Shown here: piece after piece, positions 24,201-37,100 of the stretch
How the letters are laid out: each line of letters begins with the position of its first letter
How positions within the stretch are numbered: position 1 is the stretch's first letter
NCBI RefSeq assembly: GCF_039555335.1
Contig: NC_092631.1
Coordinates: 16,549,805-16,613,804, forward strand
From: Amphiura filiformis
Taxonomy: Eukaryota > Echinodermata > Ophiuroidea > Amphilepidida > Amphiuridae
Length of the DNA: 64,000 nt
Direction of reading: 5' to 3'
Made by a program: the position numbers and the translations under genes
Notes under the pieces: model-generated
Database searches by the model: none
What the model saw: the letters and a program-made list of their open reading frames with translations, nothing else
What the model was told of the DNA's origin: nothing

Positions 24201-27200
24201 GGTCATCATGTGTTTTATATGGCATAGATATGTTGACTATTACTGGGAATGGTAGCTCACTGGGTCCAAGATTCCTGGCCTGAATGGAAACAAACAATAA
24301 TAACAACATATGAATATTAAATAAGATGAAATGAACAGTTTGATTTCAAGAATTAAATTTCTAGTGTCATTCATCTTTAGTTTGTTATTTTATTTTCTCT
24401 CTTTAGTCTTACCCTAAAGGTTCTGGAGCTGTCAAGTATATAAAACCTTAAATGGTTCTATGAAGAACCAAAGAGGGTTCTGGAAAGTGAGAAAGAACCA
24501 GTTTATACATGAAAAAGGTTTTTGTTTGTTTGTTTGATTTATTTCTTCTTTAAACTGGGACACTCAATCAGTTGAAAACACAATTAATCATATGTTCTTC
24601 CCTGAGGCCCATGGATAGGACATAGAGAACCATTTGGGGTTCTTTCAATTTTCCAGAACATATTTCTGTTGAGAGTTCTACACACTGGGTAGTCATTCAT
24701 CTTTTTTTTTCTAGAAGTGTTTTGGTCAATGTTTATGAGCCAAAGTCAAAATGTATTCAATAACATGTTTGCTATAAAATCACAAAATGTCCTAGTTTGC
24801 AAAAGGGTAGAAGACAAAACACAACCCTGGTGGTTTTTTTTCATCCTTTTTAAAAATAATAATTTATACTACTGCGGCTTGGGCAAGTTCAGTTGGCAGG
24901 TGCAATTGTGCATACTAATATGCACTTTGTGAATGAGTTGAATCATGCGAGTTTATACACTTTTTATGGAGATAGAACATATGTAAAAGTATTTGAGTCA
25001 GAAAAGTCAAATTCTGTTACATTACTTATCAAAAAGGCAAAAAAAAGTACAAGTTGTGTTCAATGGAATTATTATTATTATTATTATTTATTCTTTCTTT
25101 ATTGAGGGTAATACTGCTTCAGTGACAAGCACTGCTTTTCAAGCAGGCCCTCATTGTATACATGTTATAGCAACAAAATATATTACGATACACAATATTT
25201 ACAAAAATAGCATACATAATATACTAGTATTACAAATAAGTATAATGGTATCATCAAATACAAGAAAATTATAAATACCATGATTCAAAATACAGAAATA
25301 CAATAATTATATTTATACAAAAAATAAGCAGGCAAATGAACAAAATGTAGATAAAGACAAGCCTAAATTTCTTTAATTTTTGACTGAAATTGGCCTAAAG
25401 TCATATTTTCCATCTGCGCTCTTACTGTCGGTGGCAAAGAATTCCATGCATAGGCTGCCCTGACGTGAAAAGTACGTTGACCTGAATTTGATTTAAATTT
25501 TGGAACAATCAATGTATTAGAAGTATGATTTCTAGTTATATGATTATGGTTATCATGAACAAAATCAAATTGAGAAGATAAGTATGATGGATATTCATTC
25601 TTTAAACATTTGAAAACAGTCATTAATAGAGTATTATGCCATCTTTGATCAAGTTTAACCCACTGCAAAGTATTCATTAAATCATTAGTTGGTGTCCTTA
25701 TATCTGCTGAGAGAATTATTCTAGCTAAATTATTATGAAGTACCTGAAGCCTATTATGGTACTCTACACTAAAATTTGACCAGACCATGCTGCCATAATC
25801 AAAGTGGGGAATAACAAGAGCATTGGATAACATTACAGTGGTTTTGTGTGGAAGGAAATATTTTATACGTTTTATTATGCCAGTTCTTTTGGAAATAGTT
25901 TTACTAACATTATCAACGTGAGCTGACCAAGACATTTTGCTATCAAATTTTACACCTAGATATTTAAACTCATCTACTCTTTCAATATCATTGTTGTTAT
26001 ATAATAAATGTACATTGTTGAACTTTTCAAGCATTTTGTTTGTACCAAAGATCATAAACTTAGTCTTTTCAACATTTAAAGTGAGTTTGTTTACTTTGAA
26101 CCATTCAGCTACCCTACTTAGACATGACTCCATTTGAATTTTAAGATCAGATTCATTTTTAGCTTTACACATTAAAGAGGTATCATCAGCATACATTACA
26201 GTTTTACATTCAGACACAGCATTAGGTAAACAGTTAACAAAAATGATAAACAGTAAAGGACCTAAAATTGAGCCCTGAGGAATACCAATATCAATTGGCC
26301 TAAAGTCAGAAAGAGTTGAGTTAACATTAACAGTTTGTTCTCTGTTGTTTAAGTATGATTTAAACCATAATAATTCATCCCCATATACCCCATATTGTTT
26401 AAGTTTCCTAATCAGAATATCATGATTTACAGTATCAAATGCTTTCTTTAAGTCTATAAATAAAACGCCTGTAGCATAACCTGTATCCATATTCTTTAAA
26501 ATGTAATCTTGCACATCTAGAAGGGTTGTTGTTGTGGAATGATTCGGACGAAATCCTGATTGAGCATTTGATAACAGTCCTACATTACTCATATATTCAT
26601 ATAATTGATCATGGACAGCTCTTTCAATGATCTTTGATACAATTGGTAATACAGAGATAGGTCTATAGTTACTAACATTAGTTTTATCACCCGATTTAAA
26701 TATTGGAGTTACTTTAGCCTTCTTCCATGCATCAGGAAAAGTAGACCCATTCAAAGACAGGTTGCAAATATGAACAAGGCATTTTGAGATGAAAGGCGCA
26801 GCCAACTTTAATAACCTTACATTGAATGGATCTAATCCTGACGATTTACAATTTTGCATTTTACTTATTTGTTTGAGAACAAATTCATTAGATATTGCTC
26901 TAAAACTAAATTTGTTTACACTATGATTTTGATGAGAACATACAGTATTACAAGTGCATACATAATTATCATTGTTATTATTAAATCTACTCCCAAGTTC
27001 ATTACCTATTGAAGTGAAAAACTCATTGAACTCATTTGCCATATCCTTTTTGTTACCTGAGTAATTACCATTCTTTTTAACAACTGCTGTAGGTATACTT
27101 GATGTTTTGTTTGGTATAATTTTCTTAATTGTTTTCCAAAGATTTTTACTATTATTTATGTTGTTACTTATAGCCTCGTTACAATAACTCTTTTTCAGTG

Positions 27201-28012
27201 AATATTTCATATTGTTTACTTTATTTCTAAGAGACTTTGCTTTACTCCAATCTTCAGCATTATTTGTCTTATGTGCTTTTGAAAAATAGTAGTCCCTATC
27301 TTTACTTAGTCTCAAAAATTCACTATTCACCCATTCAGGTAAACAACCTTTAACTTTCTTTTCCTTAAATGGTGCATGCTTGTCACAGGCAGCATTGAAT
27401 GAAGACTGCCATTCATTAAGTGCTTCATTGACATCATTTATATTACTTAATTCTACCCCAATCAATATTTTTGATTGTATCAATATAATCTACTTCATTA
27501 AAGTTTTTGAAACATCTGGATCTTACAATTTTGGTGGAAGTTTCAACTTATTACATTTTCTTACAGCATATATTAATGAATGATCACTAAGACCTAAACT
27601 ATGAACACCAGATGAGATAATAAGTTCTGGTTTTGATACAAATATTAAATCAATTTTTGTTTTACTAGTTTCAGTTATTCTTGTATAATCTGTTATAATT
27701 TGTTTCATATTAGAATTGTTTGCCAACCTTGTCACTTTTCTTAAATTACCAATTTTAACCTGATCTAAATTAAAGTCTCCTAAAATATATACATCATCAT
27801 ATAAATTGTTACATTTCTTAAATATATCATCAAGATTATCAAGAAAATCAACAGTACAGTCTGGTGGGCGATAAATAAAGGTTACACGTGCATCATGCTT
27901 TTGGAGTCATGTAATTTTCTTTTATTGTCAATAGCATTAACTCAATAGCCATTATGACACATTAAAAAAAACCAAAAAACCAAGGAATTGGAAAAAGAAA
28001 CAGTCAAATGCA

Positions 28013-28104
<92 letters not shown>

Positions 28105-31100
28105 ATGAATGAAAGCCGGAAAGAAAATGAATGAATGAATGAATCTTTCAATCAATCTTTCAATCAATCAATCAATCAATCAATCAAAAAGAAATAGAAG
28201 AAAACAAAAAGTAATGGTATTGATTACCACAACATGCCTGTATTAGGGAGCAAACCACAAGTCTGATGATGTCCTATAAACGAAAGTGCTTTCATTAGGC
28301 AGCTGACCCCCTCCCTCCCCAGGGGCGGATTTAGGGGGGAGGGGGCGCAGCCGGTGCGCGCCCCTCTATTTTTTTACTAGCAAAAATACAAAAATAGTAA
28401 GAAATTAAAAAAAAGGAACAAATTCGGCCATGAACAGCAAACAATGGGCCAAAACCATTGAGTTTTCGAGGGGGTAACCCCCTTTAACACATTTTTTTCG
28501 TCGTCGACCAAAAGGCGCCCCCTTTATCAAAAAAATCCTAGATCCGACCCTGCTCCCTGAAATGTAAGTGTCAAATCCTGAAACTTTCAACCAGAGAGAT
28601 ACATGTATTTGACCAACACTAATTTTTCAGAAATGTAATCGAGACTTTTATACCTTTCCCCTCCCCTAACGAAAGGACCGTTTTAAAAGATATATATCAA
28701 ATTTTTTGGTTTGTTCCCTTACACCCCTATCGGTCAGGGGGAATTGTGATTCTTGCCACGAACCCATGCACTTTTGAAAACTGGTGCATGCCACTGAAAA
28801 TGTTTCAAAAAGTACTGCAAATTTAGAGGAAAAAACCTCTGAAGTAAACCATCTTGGAAAGTCTTGAATTAAAATGAAAGGTTTTAATTCAGTAATCAAA
28901 AGAAAAGACATTTTATCTTTTTGGTCACAATTTTGGTTTACATATACTTACATCATAAATATGTCTGAATTTGGGTCCAATCTTTTCATCTAATATTTCT
29001 TCATTAGATTTTTCTCTTTCTCTTGGTGTCATTGTTGGGAGCATGCCTAAATCTCCATCCATGCCTTTTTCTATACCTTCTATTGAACTGTCTTTATCTA
29101 GCGTCCGTGAAGCACCATAAAATACTTGCTCTGGATGGGTGACCCTGCAGTAGAATCAAATAAGTTAGTAATTAATTAATTAATTATTTAATTAATTAAT
29201 TACATCATTTCTATATCAAATTTACACCACAGCACTTTACAAAGAAAAATACAAAAACAAAAAATGACAAAAAGGAGGGTCTTTAGGGTATAAGTAAAGG
29301 GAAAAAAACATAAGACCTTTTTTGAATTAATTTTTTCTGAAGTTATGTCTAAAGTATATAAAACTTTATATTTTTGGAAAGGAAATGAGTCGAGAAATCC
29401 TATGGTAACGTCAGATTTTTATGACAAAAATTCAGTGGTTTTTTTTAAATCACAAAAATACACTTTTTTTATCAAAAATTTTGTACCATACAAAAAAATC
29501 AGTTGGAAACCAATTTTTTTCAGTTAGTTTTTCTTAAAATAGGGTGATGAAGCAAAAAATCAGTCTGAAGTCGGGCATATTCAATTTCAAGTTTTCTACA
29601 TTATCATTTGGAGAGCTACATTTTGCAGAAAACCCTATTGAATTGAACATTTAGTTCCAAAGATATGAAAAGTTGAAATGCTTAAGAATTATTTCCTTTG
29701 TTTGGCTATATCTGAAAATCTAACTGATTTTGCTGATCACATCACAAATTGAGACGTAATGTTAGGAAACATTATTTTTGAAATATTGCAAAAAAGCATG
29801 TAAAAAAAACCAACAACAAAAAGATGCACCTAATGGTGTAAAGTTCTGTTCAAAAACAACATTTTTAAAAAACAGTCCATAGACTTAATTTGATGCACTC
29901 TAAACAATAATAGTGCAAAAAGTTAACCTTTTGTTAGCATATTTTGCACAATGTTGTCAAAAGTTGAACTCTGAGAAAATCCATGTTTTAGTACAAAAAG
30001 TCAAAATTATGCACACGATAAGACTTTGAAAATGGTTAGACTTTCATGTTTGCGAATTTTGCATCTTTTTGCACCAATGAATCAAAAATGTATGCTTTAG
30101 TGCACCAAAATAAAAATATATTCTCAAAATATGAGTATCATTTGAACTTGACTGCATTGGGTGTAAGTGCAGGTTACAATATTTCATATTTGCACACTCT
30201 GGACTCACATTTTCTGCTTATTTATTTTGAGACAGAGATGGCTGCATAAAAAACTTGTACTTACCCAGATACAGTAACATCTGCCTCTATTTTAACAGGA
30301 AGACTGATAAATACAAAATTATCTGCTAGCGTTCTATTGTGTTCAAAGCTTGTAGTTGATGCATGTACGCTGATTTCTAGGTTGGGAGACTTGCGACCTA
30401 TGGCCTCAATGGATAACCTCACTTTGAAACGGCTCTGTCCAAAGAAAAAAAAAGTTATTTTTTGTTTCATTTTCCCCCTTATTCTAAAGATGAATATTTC
30501 ACCAACACCCTTATTTAAAGGAATATGCACAAGTTTTGACATTCAAATTGGGAAAACAATGGACAATAATGATTTACAGTCCAAAGGTATTTTATATTTT
30601 TGGTTTTGACCAAAAGGAAGCAATTTTTGTTGGGGGTGCAAATTCCTCTTATTCCACTCCTTTTTTTCTTATTTGACCTAGGTATATCATTCAATATCAG
30701 ACATTGTTCTCCCATGATGCCCAGGATAATTTGGTGTACAGACAGCCAGCCATTACTCTAATCGGAACTGGCTATGAGTTCTTTGTTATCCACTACATCA
30801 TTTTCCCCACAATTGAAATGCAGAAATGGAGAGGGTGGATAATTTTAGATTTTTTTTCACATTTGCCTGCACTAGGAATTGAGCTGGGGACCACAGTCAA
30901 AGACCTTAACCACTGCGGGACTCTCCTAACCCAATACATAAAGCATAATAAAATACATTTTAATATGCCATTATTTTGTTTTAGGTCTGAACTACAGCAG
31001 CATTAACAGTTGCTATCAATGTGATAGAGTTGATGGGTTGGCGCCAAGATAGTTGTTAACCTCTCGCTTGAAGCTCAGCTGATTCTAGTTGGATGTAATT

Positions 31101-34100
31101 GGACCAGGCAGAGCATTCCATAGGTGAGCTGAGGATGGAAGGAATGATCTCCGGTGGCTGACCAGGTTGGATCTTGGAATTCTGACAGCTTGGTCATAGA
31201 TAGAGAGCCACAGACGAAGATACGATCTGGTACCAGGTGTTGAAGGAGTTCTAGAGCTTCAGCATAGAACATCCTAAATAGAGTAATGGATCTCACTGCT
31301 CTTCTAAGTCCCAGGTGTTGTATTTGATAAATCTTTTCATCTTCTACTTCTGACACACCAATTAAGTGTATACAGGGTGTATCAAAATGATTGGTACCCA
31401 TCAGTTTCCAGTGATATGGACATGATGACTGCCACATCAAAATGCAACATAGGATTCACATAATTTGTTGATTAATGTCATAAACAGTCATATAACTATA
31501 AATCATTCTCATTTTAAATAGACCCTATGTTGCATTTGGAAGCAGCAGGGTTCTCAATAACCACCAAAACTGATGGGTACCAATCATTTTGATACATCGT
31601 ACTAAACGCGACTGAGATGACGAAAACAACTTCTTATTTTTTCCTAATATTACTTACTATTGCATTAGCCCTCATAGGGTTATCGACATCACACACAACA
31701 GATGCTGTTCTGTTTTGAGGCTCCGCAGGATAACATAACACCAAAGTCTGATCTTGTTGCTGTTAGAAATATAAAATATAATAAAATGCAAAACAACATC
31801 AACTTTTAATGACTAGATCGATTATCAAAAACAATCGTGTGTGACTTAACCCTATTTTATTAAACCCCCAATCAATTTTGTGCCACATGGCATAAAATGG
31901 CTTAATATGAATGTTAAAAAAATATTTACACAAATAACGTCTGATTTTTTGAACAGTTTTGATAATTTATCACTTTTTTCTATCGACAAAAAACCCTTTT
32001 TCCTAATATAACTACCATTTATGCAAAAATATACGCAAAATTCTCAGCATACAAAGCTCAAGGACTAAAATTTGCCTGTTGGTGCTTGAATGGTCTATCT
32101 GTATATTTTTCATCTATGACTGATACATATACATGTCAAAGTTCAAAGTTCAGCACACTTACCCCTACATTTTCAACTCTGACATAGGTAATTTCTCTGG
32201 GGAATGTGATTTCCACTAGGGTCACATGTGCCTCTTCACCATGATTGAGTAAATCTACTGATAGATGCACAGGTCAAAGTTCAAAGTTCAGCACACTTAC
32301 CCCTGTATTCTCAACTCTGACATATGTAATTTCTCTGGGGAATGTTATTTCCACTTGGGTCATATGTGCCTCTTCCCCATAATTCCATAAATCTACTGCT
32401 ACATACAAAAACTCATCTGTCCCCAAAGGCAAATATGAAGTTCCTCTAAAAGAAAGAAAACATCAGAAATTACAATTAGGTGTTAGGCTATTCCAGTTAA
32501 CATCCATACACCCCTGTTGAAAACATGACCTTTACCTTCCACACAGGAAGTGTTAATTTTAAATGGCATATCAAAACCTTTAGTAACATTTCAGAATCAG
32601 TGAATCCACGACAGACTTGGCCATTCAAAACGCAACAGAAAACTGGCTAAAAATGGCCAAATTTTTCTTTAAATCGCCATCAATTTCGAACTAGTAAACT
32701 TAGAATTCTGTTCCCACGTTTATATTACCTTGAGATATTCCTTGAAGCTGTAGGTGCTTCCATGAACCCGCCTGAATTTTTATTTATTCCATGTTTTCAC
32801 TAAATTGTGTTCCTTTCCCTGCGTGGAATCAAGTTTTTGTGGGTTTTCCTGTCAAACCTGCCCTGTTCCAACAGTCACTCTCGAAATAGCGCTACGCTAT
32901 TAAAAATGTCCTCGGGTTAATCGACTGTATAGACATTTTCCCTAATGGTCATCTAAAAATGGTTATGATAGACCTGAATTTAGTCTCGCTGCATACAAAA
33001 AACTATGGGTACCCCCTAAGGGGTGGTGCAATAATTATGTGTACTCCGGGGTGAATTATAGGGGGGGGGCAAAGATTTTTGGCAGGCCAAAAGGGGGGGC
33101 AAGCATTTTTGGCAGGTCAAAGGGGGGTCAAGCAATTTTTGGCACAGATATTTTGGGCACTGTTTCTATATTACGCCCTAAAAGGCGTGGAAAACGTTAG
33201 GAACACGCTTCAAATATGCAAATTTCCTGCTGCTACGCCGCACTATATGATAAGACAATTTAAGGTTTTAAATTTGGGTTCCCCAAAATCTTGCATGTGT
33301 AAGGGGGGGGCAAAGATTTTTTGGCACATCAAAAGGGGGGGGCAAAGGTTTTTTGGCACGTCGAAAGGGGGGGCAAAGACCATTTTGAGAATTCACCCCG
33401 GGTACACGTAATTATTGCACCACCCCTAATCAGAAGTCAATTCTAGTCCCTTCGATAACTCGCTGGGTCTGCTAGTCTTAGTCACAGTCTATATGGCACA
33501 GCATAATTCGCATTACAGTGAAATGCGACCAAGCGTAGACTTTGCGTAGACTATACGATCTATTTTTAGCATATGACTCCACTGAGCTCGCGTGAGTCAA
33601 GGTCACGCTCGCTTTTCATTGCACAGTGAATATTATTTTGGGTAAAAAACATGTTACTTTTCACATAGAAAGGTTTTGATATGGGTTACCTGAATGAGTG
33701 GATTCCATTTGAAATCTATACCAACTGGGTGGGAGATTAAAGTCATGACTTCCATAAGGGGTGTGTGAATTTCAGCTGGAACAGCTCATTCGACTTTCAG
33801 AGATCCATCCCCAGGGGGGTACTCAGTGCAAATGACCATACGGGGACGTGCCGCAAATATGGGTAGCATTTTCAGCCTTTTGATATATCAATGACCCCTT
33901 TTCTAGGCCAATTTGGGTATATAAATGGGTCCTTTTTTCAAAATTGTTCGGAGAATAGTCCAATTTTGCTTCAATCTAGCCAAATTTTTTGAAATTTTGC
34001 CAAATTTTTGGGAAAATTTGTAAAAACTAAGACAATTTTGATATAAAATTGGATCGGTTGAGCCCATATTTATTGGTCGAGCTATGAGTTTTAAAATATT

Positions 34101-37100
34101 GGACGAGACGTAGTCGAGTCCAATATTTTACAACTCATAGCGAGAAAAAATAAATATTAGGCGTAAAGCATCCAATTTTATCATTATTATGTTTTGGATC
34201 CAATATTTTCACAACTTGGATCCATCAAAACATAATACTGGTTAAATTTGGCCAAAAATTTTGAATTTTGGTATATCAATGGGTTCATATTTCTTGAAAA
34301 ATTGGTATAGATATCGGTCCACTTTCAAATTCTCAGCGGCACACCCCTACCAAAACCAAACTTGAGTACCCCCCCCCCTGGATCCATCACTCCCAAACAA
34401 CACTATACACCAAACTATAGAAAAATTATCAAATTTGTGTACATCGTGGAACATACTCTTTGCGTGGCTGTGCGTAGTAAGCAGTTGTACGCAGATAGCC
34501 TCGCTAAATGGACGCCAGCGTGAAGTAGCGTTATGCTAGCTTGTAGTTAGCATGATTAGTCGCGGAGTAACAAGCGTAGTTGAATGTTCCACGATGTTCA
34601 CAAATTTAATATTTTTTCTATAACAGAGTAATTAATCCCAACACAGGAGTGTACCAGGGTGGGGGTAGCAAAATTTCCAAATCGTCTCTGCTAAGGACAG
34701 TTGCGGCTTATTACTAGGTCAAAGGATGATGTACATTACTTTTGGTCCATTTTGTACCGGTATTTTTGGCCATGGGATTTTCCCCCATCGCCCTGGTTAG
34801 TACGTCTCTGTCTGTACAGTGAATAGTTGGAACAGTGTTTTTATGTCATGACAAGTCTTAGCAACTCAGTGCAAATTAAAAATGAAATACTGTATAGGGT
34901 ACGTGATTTCACAAATGGTCATTAAATCTGCCTTCAAAAGATATGATGCATGGAACAAGTACAAAACAAATGAGCCAATCAATATCACTTCCACTGGAGA
35001 TTTCTTTTGTGCTTTATACATGCATCATGTCTTCAGGAGGCAGATTTAAACTAAAGACCTTTTGTAAAATATCCCTATACGCATCATCATTCATTGCTAC
35101 CCTTGCTATAACATTGGTCACACCAAAAACTTTACAAATTAAAATTTGCCTTTTCATTTTCAACTGGTGTACTGTCTCACCTTGGTAATAATACATCTGA
35201 TCTGAGTTTCAAGTCCGTCTCACACACCGAGTCATTACCACAGTTATGGATGAACCGAACCTGCAATAGATGTAACAAATACACTATTAGATCCGGGACC
35301 AGTGTAGAACTTATAATAAGAGAATGGAAATTCTGCCATTTTGTATATTACTTGCATAGGAAAATAGACAAACGTTCAGAGTGCCTCATGGGCCTGGCAC
35401 AGGGTTGATTTCAAATGCATGCTTGCTTGCCATCTGTGAGTCAATTCCTGGGAGTCAATGTAAGGTATGCGCTGCATGAGCATGTGTGACCAGGGGCGTG
35501 CCCAGAAACCAGGACCCCGGGGGGCTGAAGTCTGAACGAAAAATGTTTAAAGGTTAAACATTGGCGCATCAGTCGCGCTTGCCCAACAGGGGGTGTCTGA
35601 TGGGGATGCATGTGCCCCCTCATAATTAGAAAAATTTTGAAAGTGAAAGCCCCAATGGAGGCATTTGGTGCAACATTTTTACACATTTATTGGTTATTTT
35701 TGGAGCATTATATTTTAACAGATTTCCAACTGAGCCGCGAATTTTAGTTTTATATGAACACGCATGATCAATAACTCGCAATCAAAGCCTAAATGAAGGC
35801 ATTTGGTGCAATATTTTTACATTATTATTGGTTATTTTGGAGCATAGGCCTATTATATGCATCTATTTATAGGAATATTTTCCATTCTCGGGAAATTTGA
35901 TCGAAGAAGTGGCTATAAAATGTGTTCAAATTGCCTTCAAAATTTGTGAAATAGGCCTATGGATCCACTTTTTTCTCCCCTTTTTTTTTTAGGTGGTACT
36001 ATGCTGCCCCCCTGCCCCCACTGGCTATGCCACTCTCACTCCCTCTCCCTCCCTCTCTCTCTTCTCTCTCTCTCTCTTTCTCCCTCTTTTTTTAAGACCG
36101 GGGCTGCAGCCCCAAAGCCCCCCCCTGGGCACGCGCCTGGCGACTACCTTAAGTTTGGCAGTGATATCAATGCTTTATCACAGTTGTGTCACAACCATGC
36201 CGACAAACCGCCCGTATTTGTGTAAATGTACACTCTGCACTATTAACTTAACGCACACAATTTGATTCTGTGCAGTGAACAAAAGTTTATATAAGATGAT
36301 GAAATATGGTGATGCACTCGGCTCTTGAAGGACTGAGCACCACCATCATTGATCGCGCTCCAACTGTACTCTGGGAGCCCGTTTCAGACATAGACTGCAG
36401 TGTGGATGAAGATCATGCCTGTACCGTGGAGTAGGATCTAAAGACTGGTTCAGGGATGAGTGCATGACATTGCATTGACAGACTGGCAGTCAGAATAGGT
36501 AAATTTTCATGGGAAAATTTTCTGGACATGTGACACCCATAGGTGCAGACATATTAGCATTATGGAATGTGACCCCGAGGACGGCGGGTGGTCTTCCAAT
36601 GTATTTGAATAGGAAGAATTCCTCCTTTGATGCAAAATAAGTAACTTGTCGCAAGTTCAAAATATTGTGGTAAGAGTTTCCGTAGATAAATATTTTTTTC
36701 CGTAGGTAGATATTGTTGAAATTATGTTTTGATGATATTGTGAAGAAATTAAGATTGCATGATATTCAATAAATTTGCAATTTCTGTCGAAATTGCAGCC
36801 AAGAATACTATTCCAATTCAAAATTACTAAGACTTGAATAGCGAGGTCACCGCCGGGGGTCAGAGATCAGGCTCGAGGTTACACTTACATTGATACGCAT
36901 TGGTCACATGTCCAGAAAATTGGTGTGAGTTTCATATCAATTGTGTATGACTGTATAGCATTACCTGTCAGTCAGGCAGGCACAAGATTGTACGCATATT
37001 GTACGCATATTGTATTTTATCCATTTAGTAGCCTATTTTTGTACCAGATAACTAAAAGATACCAACATGAACATATTTTGTGACATGAATCCACAGACTA

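Larger units (their letters stand above)
32484..33790. mobile_element. GGGCTATTCC palindromic MITE, copy 8, split
   Basis: The left arm (AGGCTATTCCAGTTAACATC to AAATGGCA, 32,484-32,568) and right arm (TGGGTTACCTGAATGAGTGG to GAACAGCTCATT, 33,682-33,790) belong to one palindromic element. They are interrupted by a TA-flanked insertion. Confidence 0.82.

Noticed and set aside
27942..28167. Poly(FLS) frames that look like membrane or low-complexity proteins
   Set aside because: Produced by the GAAA and GAAT microsatellites.
32163..32270. Mutually exclusive alternative exon
   Set aside because: No in-frame acceptor is visible and the exon's 5' third is absent. Kept as pseudo-exon unless RNA evidence appears.
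33079..33411. Glycine-rich plus-strand protein (KGGQAFLAGQRGVKQFL)
   Set aside because: It translates GGGGGGCAAAGATTTTTGGC repeats inside a nested inverted-repeat element.
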